64,000 nucleotides of DNA from Enoplolaimus lenunculus (taxonomy: Eukaryota > Nematoda > Enoplea > Enoplida > Thoracostomopsidae), in the NCBI GenBank assembly GCA_030248215.1, contig JASANG010002660.1, positions 124,001 to 188,000 on the forward strand, in the 5' to 3' direction. The notes beneath the pieces are model-generated. The model searched no databases. It saw only the letters and a program-made list of their open reading frames with translations, and was not told where the DNA came from. Position numbers and translations under genes: made by a program. Below are positions 1 to 11,897 of the stretch, one piece after another (position 1 is the first letter of the stretch; the number at the start of each line of letters is the position of its first letter).

Positions 1-174
1 ATACCGCTAAGTAATTCTAAGTTAAGCAGTAACTCATAGAGCCCTTCACGATAATTTGGCTGATGATGCTGTGGGGCTCGAACTCACGACGTGTACCTAC
101 ATAAATTTGTGTTGACAAGTAAATTTTTTATTTTAGTGTTTATTTACATTGGAGCATGATAGTTTTGTTCTACT

Positions 175-476
175 CAGGGTGCAAACGAATAAGTCGTAAA
201 AATAAGGAAAACGGAAGTGGTTAGTGATCAAAATAACGGAAACGGGTATTGAAGTATAAAAGTTTCAAAGATGTTTTATTTTCCTTCCAACACAATTGAA
301 GCATGCAAATATTCACCGGGTTTTCTAAAGCTTTATAGAAAAGCGCAGTTGCACCGAAAATTTGGGTTAATTTCGTAATTTTTATTTCATTTCGAACAAT
401 AGCCGTCTATCTGCGATAAAAAAATTGGTGAGATATACGCGTGATTTACAAGTAATATTCAGCGTGCAAATAGAAA
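175..476. mobile_element. Family E element, right end lost
   Basis: It starts CAGGGTGCAAACGAATAAG and is collinear with 4450-4808 (AGTATAAAAGTTTCAAAGAT, GCAAATATTCACCGGG, ATATACGCGTGATTTA). It stops at about 476, where family D begins. Confidence 0.75.
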
Positions 477-951
477 GTTGAGTTCGAAACCTTAAAGCGT
501 ACTTAAAAGTTTTGAATGTACATTCCTAACGGTCAATGTTACTTTAAGGGGCGTAACAGTAGATTAAGCGTATTCCTAAACCTAAGCGTAAGCGTTGCAA
601 AATGTGTTCTGACGCCTAAAGCCTAAGCAAAAAGTGTTCTGACGCCTAAAGCCTAAGCAAAAAGTGTAATTTAGAATCTAAAGCTACTTTTTTATGGACC
701 CACCAGAAACCTGGACGCCCCCTAAAGTAACATTGGCATTCCTAAGTATAACCTTGCATTATCGCTCAAGCTTTTGATTTAAGACCAATAAACATTCAAT
801 TTAACGAATAGTTGCAACACCGGATATATGTCAGTAACGAAGGGCGGCGGATGGCGGGTTATATATAAATAAGAGTCCGTAACCGAATAACAGGGGTACC
901 TTGGAGAGGCCAAATAAATGTCAGCCCCCCCTCTTATTCGGCTCACTACAC
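477..951. mobile_element. Family D TIR element, left-truncated, interrupted by family A
   Basis: The sequence matches the copy at 18377-18814 from GAGTTCGAAACCTTAAAGCG through to the CTCTTATTCGG...CACTACA terminus. It is interrupted at 531-738 by the family A insertion, and its left end abuts family E sequence. Confidence 0.8.
531..738. mobile_element. Family A hAT-type MITE with telomere-like core, nested in a family D element
   Basis: The 208-bp element begins GGTCAATGTTACTTTAAGGG and ends as its inverted complement (CCCCTAAAGTAACATTGGC). It is flanked by TTCCTAAC and TTCCTAAG, a 7/8 match as expected for a hAT 8-bp target duplication. The interior has CCTAAACCTAAGCGTAAG and two copies of GACGCCTAAAGCCTAAGCAA, a decayed telomere-like core. 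The flanks join into family D sequence, so A inserted after D. Confidence 0.85.
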
Positions 952-1058
952 TAATATTGCAGCTGACAAAGTTCTTGAATGACAAACAGATTAAAACCAG
1001 AGGTTTGTTTCCGAATTCGGCGGAAAATGCACCTCCAGCTCCGGTATAATTTTTTGCT

Positions 1059-1424
1059 GGAGGTTTCGGCAATTTCGATTGAGAATTTTTTTCGTATTTT
1101 TATAAAAGTTGTGAACTATACGGCAATTAAAATTCTTTACTTGTCACGATTCCTCAAACAACGATTTATATATCAGATTATTGTTGAGAGTGACAAAATT
1201 CAACATAATTATTATTTGACTCAGCTTGTTTTCCTCTTCGTGGAGGTTTCGGCAATATCGGTTGAGAACTTTTTTTTTGCATTTTTAAGAAAGTTGTGAA
1301 ATATATGGCAATTTAAAAATTTAATTGCCAAGATTCGTCATAAACAACGATTTATAGCAGATTATTGTTGAAAGTAGCAAAATTTGAACACGATTATTAT
1401 TTGCCTAAACATGTTTCCCCTCTG
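1059..1424. repeat. 183-bp tandem duplication inside a family E-like region
   Basis: Units 1059-1241 and 1242-1424 both begin GGAGGTTTCGGCAAT and share GAACTTTTTTT-type A/T tracts, AACAACGATTTATA and CAGATTATTGTTGA. The surrounding ACCTCCGGCTG and CACCTCCAGCTCCGG phrases match the family E group seen at 19131-19495. No gene is present. Confidence 0.65.
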
Positions 1425-2458
1425 ATTCTGAATTAGACGAAATATTTTTTGACCTCCGGCTGTGATTTTAGCCACCGCTGGTTGCTCCTTGGTGACAGTG
1501 TCGTGATCCAACTTTACTTCACTATTTTGACGATTATATCAGTAACATCTATCTTAAATTTTCAACAGTTATTTATCATTTCTGTTCGATTTAAACTTTA
1601 AGGCTGCTACGGTCATCATCACAAACCTGGCTTTTAGAAACGGAAACGAGGCTATACACACTAGATTTAATTTAGCCACCACACCGTCGTCGTTCTGTCT
1701 TATCAAATTTTACTATCGACCATTTTGCGAGACTATAAAACCATTGGAATACTCTCTCAGTGTCTCATTTGATTGCTATATATATGTATGGTTTATCGTC
1801 CGGAATAATGGTAGTCTTCTTGTTGGAAGGGTGGTAAGAAAATCCAATATATATGCTGATTTTACTACTTTACTAGAATGTATCTGGATCTGTTTAATTC
1901 GTTTTGATGTTGTAATAAAATTGGCAGTCAGAAACCAAAGAAGGAAATGGACGACGAAATGTAGAAAAGTAGGCGTAGTGGAATTGTGTGATGAATTTCG
2001 GAGACGGCTTTTTTTGTTTGTTACATTATATTAAATTATAAGATTGGTGAGGATTCAGACATTTTTGACCGAGACCGTGCGATGACTGGAATTAATTGGA
2101 AACACTGAAGTTAGCTTGCGAGTAAAGCGAGTGTGAAGCCAAACACAATTTTAATATGTACCAAATTTGGAAGCAAAGTTTTGGTGTTGATTCTTGTTGA
2201 CAGGGTCAAGGTCTGATTGGAAGACTGATTTGGATACTTTGATTGTGATTTTGGAATATATTACTTAGCTGTCGAAAACCGGCTCACTTGGAATTTCGAA
2301 TATATTGTATGGATAACGCATTTTTCAGTTTAGAAACCTGTAGAAACGGGGTAATTTTTAATTAAATACTAAATTTTGGACAATTTTTAATCAATTCAAA
2401 AGATGCGCTTTATTACTACATACTGATTTGTTGAACACTTAGTTGCGTTTGATATTAT

Positions 2459-2625
2459 GGCCAATGTATATAGAACAGGGCCGGAACAGTAGTATAAGCA
2501 TATTTTTAAACCTTAGCGTAAGAATGGGCTTGTACATAAGCCTAAGGAAAAAATAGTCTAAAGTTTTAGCGTACTATATTGCAGTCCCAAAGAAAAACGT
2601 TCCGCCCCTGATCTTTACATGGGCC
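2459..2625. mobile_element. Family B hAT-type MITE with perfect 8-bp duplication
   Basis: The 167-bp element runs from GGCCAATGTATATAGAACAG to CTTTACATGGGCC and is flanked by GATATTAT at 2451-2458 and 2626-2633. The interior includes AAACCTTAGCGTAAG and CATAAGCCTAAGG, telomere-like. It is non-autonomous. Confidence 0.92.
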
Positions 2626-2685
2626 GATATTATAGTAACATTTTATGAATACAGTTATTGGAGTCTTGTTAACCTTCACCAATAA

Positions 2686-2998
2686 GCTCATATAAGCCTA
2701 ATTTTAAGCCTAAATTATGCTAAAATCTTGAAAAATCTGAAAGCAGTAAAGGGAAGTATAGAAGAGACCAGTTATTCAGCTGTGGTTTTAAATACCCCAC
2801 GATCTATCGCGTACAGTTCGCAAACTCTTTATCTTCTGGACAAGATGTCAACAAACGACAGGGAGACTGAAATTTTCATAGAGTTTACGTAATTCTCTAG
2901 AGACACAATAAAATCGACTCGGTCGCGACAGTCTTCAACTGCACCCCAAAGTCACTTACAAGATGAGTCAGTTGAAAGTAATTCCAATTCACAACGCA
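2686..2998 (+). pseudogene. Broken coding-like fragment of unknown origin
   Basis: One reading frame gives protein-like sequence over most of this stretch (for example ILKNLKAVKGSIEETSYSAV and SSTAPQSHLQDESVESNSNS) but is not open throughout. It is cut on the right by a repeat beginning CAGGGTCGTAACCAGGATTT. The family is not recognised; it may be a decayed gene or transposon piece, or chance. Confidence 0.2.
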
Positions 2999-4449
2999 AA
3001 CAGGGTCGTAACCAGGATTTCATTTCGGGAGGCGGAAACATCATGGTATCCCATTGCAGAAGGATATTCTAAACAGTTTGAAAAGCGCTGTTTTGTCTCA
3101 CAAGAAATTTCAGAAGGGACATGTCAATCCTATCTGTTCTTGTAGATTTCCGTGCCCTGCACCCATACCTTCATCTAAGATCCTGGATGCATATTAACTC
3201 CAGACTTGCATACCAGAATGTCTCTAGATGCATGGAGCTAATTTAGTTTTAACGCAAGTCTTCGACATAATACTGGTAGAGTAGGAGCGTAGTCAGGATT
3301 TCATTTCGGGAGGGTACAATTCAATGCAAAATTAATTTTGTCGACCGCTGCGAACCAGAAAGGCATTCTACACGCTTGTTAACAGTGCTTTTTTTCTTGT
3401 CTGTCCAGAAATTTCGTACCGGTACATGTATCCTGTATCCCCCGTTTGTATACGTCCGTATATTTAGAGAAGCCCCTGAGATGTGTAAAAGCATAAATAT
3501 AAAATTACATTTCAAACTAGGTTTTGCTATTTTGTCCAAATTCTATCTGTTCTGTTGTGCATTTTTAATTAAGACTTATCATGCATAATCATTGGACTAT
3601 CATTATGCAAGCTTGCTGCACCAAAGCTTCAATGTTTATTAGATTCTTATGGAAATGATGTGATGTTCGTTTTCAAAACAGTCGTAATTGAACTGGAATG
3701 TAATATTTTCTGAGCGCGAGTTTTGTTTTATACCATATCGTTTGGTTCGATAACAGACGTATGCACATCAATATCGCAACAATTCGTTACCCACTGGCTC
3801 GTCGACTGACAACTTATAATCGGAAATCTTGTCGACTTGGACAACTTGTCGCCGATATGCAAAAGTGTACGATTAAGCTTAGAATAATGCGTATGAGTAT
3901 GCTTAGACTTAGGATTAAGGCTCTGTTGGGCTTCAAGTTGTCGGGCTATCAATTGTCGTAGATTCAAATTCTATGAACGAATAAGTCAGCCACATGTTTC
4001 CTCCAAATCTGCATTGCTATTTTGGTCCATATAATTGCGAATTGTTAATCCTGTTAACAGTGTGGTCTCACTTGTTGATCCCGTCACTTATACTCGGAAC
4101 ATATTTTAGGATTTTATTCACTCATGTAGATTACCTTACTCAGACCATTGGCTTTATCGTATCTGCCAGCAAATTTTAACCAAAATGATAATTTTGCTTT
4201 ACGGTTTGTTACGGAAGTCTACGTTCATGTGTTAAATTTAAAATAGCGCTACGATGCGCCTGTTACTGCGCTATCTATGTACAATTGTTAGCGGTAATTT
4301 AGAGGTATTTGTTAAAATTTATTTTTTCCATACTATAATCGTGTCGGAAAATGTTTAAAAGTAATGTACATTTACCAGGGTGTAAACGGATAGTAAAAAT
4401 AACGGAAACGGATAGTGATCAAAATAACGGAAAAGTGATGTATATTTAC

Positions 4450-4808
4450 CAGGGTGTAAACAAATAGTAAAAACGACGGAAACGGAAACGGATAGTGATC
4501 AGTATAAAAGTTTCAAAGATACGTTATTTTTTGTCAACAGTATAGAGGTAGAGGTTGCAAATATTCACCGGGCTTTCTGAAATTTTAAACAGAATAGCGG
4601 GTGCATCAAAATTTTTAAGAATTTGGATGAATTTTGTAATTTTTATGTCAATTCGAATAATTGCAGCATACCAGTAATGAAAAATTGACAGATATATACG
4701 TGATTTATGACAAATAATTTTTAAGGTAAAAATATCAGAATTTCCGTTATTTCTATAACGGAAACGGATACCTATTTTAAACGGAAACGAATATCCGGTT
4801 ACACCATA
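4450..4808. mobile_element. Family E hAT-type element with perfect 8-bp duplication (359 bp)
   Basis: It starts CAGGGTGTAAACAAATAG and ends ATCCGGTTACACCATA, inverted copies, flanked by ATATTTAC at 4442-4449 and 4809-4816. The 66-bp block 4376-4441 just outside repeats the same element start and a near-identical flank, so the left end was duplicated with its target sequence. The interior has many AACGGAAACGG phrases and no reading frame of note. Confidence 0.88.
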
Positions 4809-5706
4809 ATATTTACTTATAAAATTTGTCACGCGTTAGCTCTGTCATATGACACTTTCTGTGCCAAGGGTAAATTTTATATTGTGAACGGCGCATAACG
4901 TTATAAATTTATGTTACAGTTTCAAAGCACGCATAAAATCTGTTCCATATGCTTTAAGTTGCTGGCGTTGCAAGTGTTGTAACCGTTTTGACTAGAATGC
5001 TTTATTTTAGACCTAAACTATTCGAAAACAGTTTAAAAAGCCATCAATTGAAGTGTTGTTGCTTGAAACAAATAAACATTCAAGAATCACGTGTAAACTT
5101 CAATATATATGTATATTTTATGTACGTAAAGTATACTACATAACATGGATCTTCAACTAGAGGACGCCATAAGCTTTGGGACTCAGCTTCTTAGGAAAAT
5201 ATTTCTCCTTCCCAATGGTAAAGTTTTAACCCGACTTGTGACTAATAAACCGTTCATACCCCTCCTGAAACTTTCTTCGACTCCCCAGCGCGTTTAGGTG
5301 GGCTTAGGGGACGCATAGATAATATTTCAAGTCATCAAATTTTGGGACTTAGTTGTTGGGTCAAACCACACACAGTTTAGGACATTTTCCTGCCAAAATA
5401 AACCCAGTGATTATGAGGGTTTCGGTTGTATTGGTCAAATAACTGTGATCAGATACGTAGGTTGTTCCATGGGGACAACTTTGAACTACTGTTTGTTGAT
5501 TTTAGCTAGATATGTAAACAAACCATACAAATTTGTTTGTCATTTTTGATGTTTGGTTGTTATAGAATTGACGTGATGTCATGTGGGGATCAGCCGCCTG
5601 TTGTTTGCTGTTTGATTTTGTTTAGGTAAAATTTAGTCTGCGTTAGATGGTTTGGTTTCAGTGTTTTAATTAATCAATATGGTTGTTATTTTTTGGCTTG
5701 GTTTGT

Positions 5707-5737
5707 GTTTGTTTGTTTGTTTGTTTGTTTGTTTGTT
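5707..5737 (+). repeat. (GTTT)n microsatellite
   Basis: About seven perfect GTTT units with no interruption. Confidence 0.95.
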
Positions 5738-5803
5738 ATTTCCAGGGTTTTTTGTTTGTTCTCTTGTCAGTTTAAATTTGTGTGCATAGGCATTGTTTTT
5801 GTT

Positions 5804-5930
5804 GGCTTTTTACACTTCCCCCGCAGACTTTTATGCTTAGGCTTATGCTTAGGTTGAAGAAAAGAATTACCTAAGCCCAAGGCAAAGGCTAAGGCTTAAC
5901 TTGAAGTGTTTGGGTAAGCGTACAAGTGGC
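5804..5930. mobile_element. Family C TIR element with telomere-like core
   Basis: It starts GGCTTTTTACACTTCCCCCG and ends AAGCGTACAAGTGGC, inverted copies of a GGCTCTTGTACACTTCCC-type end. The interior is ATGCTTAGGCTTATGCTTAGG and CCTAAGCCCAAGGC. The adjacent 8-mers TTTTTGTT and CTTTTGTT agree at 7/8 if the last base is counted as flank. Related decayed copies lie near 6598-6735, 8440-8609, 10612-10735, 19555-19656 and 40935-41050. Confidence 0.7.
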
Positions 5931-6926
5931 TTTTGTTACTAACATGGTTTGCTGTGCGTACAGTTTTAATTTCTGTACCACATCGCAGTGTCAAATTCTA
6001 AAACGTGTTTCCGATTAACAGGTCAAGTTAGGCTTACACTGAAATTAAGGTTTCAACCCTAGGCTCTGATTGAAATTATTGCTTAAAGGTTTCAGAAAAA
6101 TTTGGCTTCAATTTGATATTTAAATGTTCATCTTTAATCAAAGTCGTAAAAGTTGCAAAATTTTTATACACACTTTTTTCGAATCTGTGGATTCAATGTC
6201 TCTTATAATATGTTTTACCCAAAATTTTTCTTTTTTTAAATTTACCATTATTTGTTGTGATTAAGGATTTTGTCCAGTTCCTGTTCGCTTTTTTAGAAAA
6301 CAAAGTTAGCGTCAAAACAACTGACAATTAGCGTTACGCTGAATAAACGTTTTTTGAGTTTCCTTAAATTCGTTGTTCGGTGTTCAAACGAAAGTTATAT
6401 GTAGTATATTACGAAAAATTGACTATTCGGATCGTAAGCTTACATATAAATCAAAGATATATATAAACTTCCGAAATTTTAATTTCTGAAAGTTAAACAA
6501 TTTCAGTCGAATGAGGATGTTTTTTGAAATGATTTCTATTGCACAGGACCACTTTAGAAACAGAATGTGGGTGAATAATGTAGTCTTGAACCCTTACTCA
6601 CATTTAAGTTTAAGGTTTAAGCTTAGCAAAAGGCTTATAAAGGCGTAGGCGTAAGTAACCCTATTCCTAAACCAACGGCTGAGACTAAAGCTTAAACTTA
6701 AAAGTGGGGCAAGGTGTACAAGAGCTGAAGAACCTATTTGCAACTATAATGCCCTTTACCTCACAACGCGGAATGAGGTAAGCTTTGCGCAGGAGCTATT
6801 AAACTGACAAAAACACACGTAAACCTGACGTGTCACCAGACTAATCATTTGACACATTTTATGCGAGAGTTCTAAAGCATCAAGGTTTACCCGTGCGTAT
6901 AGACTTACATCAGGTTGTTCGTTCCA

Positions 6927-7093
6927 CCGGTCCGTATGAAGGGGCCACTGGGGGTTCAGTCTAACCTCGAAAAATTTTGAGCATCCTAGAAATGTTTCAA
7001 CCTCGTTTGTAAAAGTAATGTGATGTGTTCTTGTATGACCCTCATAAAAAGTTTTTAACTCCCTCCTAACACGGTGAGCTGGCTACGGGTTTG
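6927..7093. mobile_element. Family F hAT-type MITE
   Basis: It starts CCGGTCCGTATGA and ends GGCTACGGGTTTG, with flanks TCGTTCCA and TCTTTCTA (6/8). The family core TTTCAACCTCGTTTGTAAAA and the phrase ACGGTGAGCTGGCTACGGG are present. The copy is old. Confidence 0.75.
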
Positions 7094-7417
7094 TCTTTCT
7101 ATCCAAAGGTCGCGTGAAATTTAACTCTGTGTTTTTAGGTTTTAGAGATGATCGTGATAATAGTGACATGCGTTTAATGGTTTTAACTCTGTAGCTTAAG
7201 TTTGTGTTTTAGGATGGTACTTTGAAGTTGTTTATGACTTGGAACGAGAAAAAGTCTGCAAAATTAACCGTAGTTTTAACAGTGTTCTTATGTCAATAAT
7301 TTTAACGGAACGTTTAACGCTAAATTGTTTTCAAATGCATAAGTGAAACGCGAAATATAGCACTATTCGTAACTGACTAGCCTTTATATATTTGTGTGTG
7401 AAAAAATGTGTTTTGAA

Positions 7418-7625
7418 CACTGCAAAAATGGTGAGTCAAATTGACTCTCTCTGAAATAGGCTCTACGGGGCTACGCAAACTGAGTTAAATTCAACTCCGC
7501 CAGAATCAAATTCGGTCTGATGAGTCGCATGTTTGACTGCGGCGGAATTGAATTTGACTCAGTTTGTGTACACCCGTAGAGCCTAATTTGGAGAGAGTCA
7601 ATTTGACTCACCATTTTTTGCAGTG
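7418..7625. mobile_element. Family G foldback MITE (208 bp)
   Basis: Most of the element is one imperfect palindrome: CACTGCAAAAATGGTGAG at the left and CTCACCATTTTTTGCAGTG at the right, with repeated GACTC/GAGTC words and the pair CAACTCCGCCAGAAT and GCGGCGGAATTG near the centre. No coding sequence and no clear target duplication are seen, so the superfamily is open. Confidence 0.85.
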
Positions 7626-8609
7626 TAGCGGGGAAAAAGACTTCAATTTAAATTTATATTAGGGGAACTTTAATTGTTTGTGGCGCAGGGGGAATAACTT
7701 TAATTCAGTCAAAGAAGTGAACAGTCATAAAGTCTGTTAAAGTTGATGTAGATTGTGAATATATATTTTAAAATATAATACTTAAAATTCATTTTTTGAA
7801 TAGCACGGCAGCATGGTGGCGGCATAGCAAAGAGATTTTGAAAGTTTGACGATTCAAAATTATTTGTTTGAAATTTGCCGATAAGACACTCTTTTATATG
7901 AACAAATATGCTTTCAACTTAAAAGATGTTCCTTTTTAAAATTGATTTTGTCAATAAATTTAGTTGAACGCCGCTTCCAAACTTGAGCGATATGGCAGTT
8001 TCTTTATAAAGCCAGTGTTTAGTATTTCATTCATAATTGTTTCCGTCGTAATTGTTAAATACTAAACACTATTAAGCCATTAGGCAACAGTCGCATATTA
8101 ATTATAGGAATATACTCACTGACAGACTTGGTGAGTTTTTGGATTAGGCACCAGTTTATGTTTTGGCTTACGCTTAGATTTATGTTTTCGCTTAGGCTTT
8201 TTGTCAGTCGTAGGATGCCTGTATAATTAAAATAGGCAAGACGCAAAACAGTGAGTAAGGTACCACTGTATATATAGCATTTTTAATATCGATATTTCAA
8301 TATTCACCCGTGGACGGTTTGTATTGCGGATGAACAATTCAGTTTTTGGACTGTGTTGGAAGTTAAATGACTTAAATGCTGACTCTGTTTGACTATACTA
8401 CGCTGTATTTGATAAAGAATTCCAAACAGAAACGGCCGACGCACACGTCTCCCACCGGCTAAACCTCATATAGGTTTAGGGTCACGTTTATGAAAAGGCT
8501 TATTTGTAAACCTAAACCTAAGCTTTTTCCTAAAAAATTTTCTTAAGCCCAAGCCTAAGCCTAATCCTAAACGTTGACTTTAGATGCGACGGAAAGTGTA
8601 CACGAGTCG

Positions 8610-10600
8610 CCGAAACTATTCGAACGATAAAAATTATGACAATTGTCTTCGCTAAATTGTTGTGTAACAGATACAACTGTGTAAACCAAACATAAAGCTG
8701 CTACATGCAAAACAATGCATTATAGCAAAAAACTTTAGACCAGAAACTAATTTTTAACCATCAATTCAGGAAGATGCTTAGGCCATTTTCAACTATCTAA
8801 ACAACCAAACGTTAAAACTAATTCTCAATCTGGTAAATATTGTCAACTGTTTGCGGGTCTTATCTGAAGAAATGACCCAAATTAAACTCACGCTAAAGAC
8901 TGACAAAGCAAAACAGTTTTCAGTTTTGAGTAAAGCATAAACTTTGATAGCGTTTGGCTTCAATCAAACCAGCGTTGTGTATGATGTCACTTGTTAGCTA
9001 TTATATACATGTATTCTAGTCTCTGTCTTGATTATGTTTATTGATGCTGATATCCGGTGGTTTGTATGTTTGGAGCGCATGAATGGTTAGCGCGTAGCCG
9101 GATACAAAGGGGATAGTGGAGATATATCCCCTGAAAATGTACAGATACTAGAAAACTATTTGGTTTTTAGGTTCAGGACTGACCTGTTGGATTTTAGATG
9201 TAACAATTTTCACGTTCACTGCCGTTGCAAGCAAAAAACTTCAATTGAAAGTATTATGTTGTTCCCGAAATGAAATTATGACTACGGCTGTTGGTCAGAG
9301 ACGGGTTGAACTGAGTTTTGAACGCGTTCATTTGGGACCAATACGATTGTTGCACGTTGCAACACCGTGCAGAATCCTGGTACAACGGTTTGTGTTATCA
9401 ATTTGCGGTCGGACGTTGAAATCCCCAATACAGAAATCAGATGCATGGTAAACTTTTCATCAGAAATGAATATCGTTTTTTACGTCTGTGTTACGTATAC
9501 AATCTGTATTAGGCTGAAACGCGAGGTCACCCTAAATCGTCTACAATATCACGTAATTAATTTTAATACCAAATTATATTCTTCAGTGAATTTTGAAAAT
9601 GTATTTTCAGTTTTAACGTGTTTATGTAACTACATTAAATAGGCATGCTCAGAGCTCAACCTAGGACATTCTCCTGCTGCTATAATGTTTCATAGAAAAT
9701 AGGTTTTGCAAATATTTTTGAGAACTTTACGTTCAAAACAATTCTCGTGCCGTTTATTATATTACAGAATACTACTCTGTGTTCTTGGCATTTAATCCGC
9801 TACGTTAATCACTTTGTGAGTTTCAAACGAGACTTTTTATGTAACCTTTTTGTTACCGGCGCATAGTACGTTTTTTAACGTTTGTCAAAATACTATTTTA
9901 CCATCAATATATTAAAGTTTTTTCAAAAAGCGAAAAGCTTGTATATTTTGACATGATTCCTTAATTGTAGCCGCGTTTTTGCTAGTGTATTCCAACAGGT
10001 CTTTACTGTCGAGAAATACAATCTAGAATTCATTTCGCTAAAGTTCGATTTGCGTTTCAAACTTTACAGGTTTGATTTGAATTCTCTGTTAAAGTAAACG
10101 TTTTAAATGTTTACTAAATTTATATTCAACAAAAATTAATTGCCGCATGAAAGTATATTTTGGTTCAACTCAGCAATTAGTCAATAGTCACATAGTGAAC
10201 TGCACCGCAATCCGTGATGTTTTATTAATCGATTGACAAGCGAAAGATTTATTTTCAGCCGTCTTAAAGTCCAAAACTACTGCAAATTTTCCATGTTTAC
10301 CTATATTCTGTAGCAAAGTTAAGTATATTATCTATTAGGCACGTTTTCATGTAATAAAACAAACCTATTGCCAATTGTTAATATATATGCCAAGTCCTAT
10401 AGGACTAAATCCGGGAACGGTTCAGGGGTCAAACCTTTTTCTAATTCAAGTCCAGAGGTTGGAAGCTTTTTTCACGTGTACCACAAAAAAATAACCCTTC
10501 GAAATTTTTATATCTGAGCGTAACCACTTTATCAATATCGTGGCTACGCTTTTTGGCCATACATTTCAATGTAATATTTTTACTTTCTTATATAACGAGG
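8610..10600. other. No recognised feature
   Basis: AT-rich sequence with no TIR pair, tandem repeat or convincing exon. The short open frames at 9245-9642 are overlapping, cysteine- and valine-rich, and look like chance. Confidence 0.5.
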
Positions 10601-11835
10601 TCTATGTGGTGTTGTACGCTTTTCTCACATTTAAGATTAAGGCTAAGACAGGTTTAGGCAAAGCCTTATGTTTAGTCATAGGTTAACCTTTTCCTAAATC
10701 TAAGCCCAAGCGTGATGTGTGAACATAACAGCCCTGTATGTTGTAAAGTCTCTTTTCATAGTTGTAATCTTCGTTGACATTATAAGCAACCGTGTTATTG
10801 TTAATATATTCCGGGAGTCTGTTTTAATCACATCTAGAAAACATTCGACAAATTAAATTCGAATTCGTTTCATGAAGCAAGTATGCAAAAAGGAGTGAAG
10901 TTTTTCAAGCTAACAATAGTTTCATATCAGTTTGAATCAAAATACGACCGGATACCGAAAAAATAACGAAGCCGGATATCCGGTAGCATCCTAGCAGAGA
11001 TTTGTTAAAATTCAGACAATTATATACTTAGCTGGAATGCTGCTTGCTGCTTAAGTACAAATATAAAGCGATGCTTAATTGTTTCAACAAATAAACCTAT
11101 TCAACAGCCAGCGTCCTAAAATAAACCGGCGGTACTACTAATATATTATGTCACCACAAAACGTCAGGGTTAAACTTGGTCTACTTTATAAAACGAAATC
11201 GAATCTAATCACTCTTAGAGTAGCTTTTAGCAGTTGCCGCGTGTGTATTAAAGGTATTACCACCTGTGGCTGGGCGTTATTTGTGCTATATAGAGCCGAA
11301 AATGTCAGTTTCGTAATGGTTTTAGTGTGTTCGATACTGATAGAAACTGAAGCACGTTTTGCTCGAAAACTACTTAATACGGAGAAATGGCCTGGTCGAA
11401 CAGGGTTTATATATGGGACACTCACACTGCCCCCTTTGGAATGTTTGTCTAAGGTATTTAGGAAACTTTTCAGTTGGTAACACAAGAAAGACCTGCTTGT
11501 AAACTGGTAAAAATGAAACCAAATATTTCCAAATTTTGACCTCACCCCTTATATCAGACAGGGTTGCTTTCGCAAGAACTCAAACACTTTCATTTCAATG
11601 GAACCAGTTACTGACTTTAGATTGAAAATTATAACAGTTGTACAGGAAAAAGTTGACGTAAAAATTTGGGATTAGCGCAATCCTATTGAGATTTAAGAAA
11701 CTCTACATTAGCGAACGTATTTTTGTCAAACGTTTAGTGTCTGTTATACTCAACGAAACGCTACAGTGAACGTTGTTTTGGCAAGTCCAGCACAGGTTTG
11801 ATAATTCAAAATGCGTAACCAAATATATAGCAAAC

Positions 11836-11897
11836 GGGAACGCTGTGGAGAGGCAAAACAAATATCAGTCCCCATCTTGTTCGAATTACAGTAGTAT
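11836..11897 (-). mobile_element. Family D right-end fragment
   Basis: GGAGAGGCAAAACAAATATC and the following CCATCTTGTTCGAATTACAG match the terminal section of family D. The rest of the element is absent. Confidence 0.5.

Noticed and set aside
40-100. Minus-strand T-arm-like GTGAGTTCGAGCCCCAC near the window start
   Set aside because: No matching acceptor stem, D-arm or anticodon arm in the adjoining sequence.
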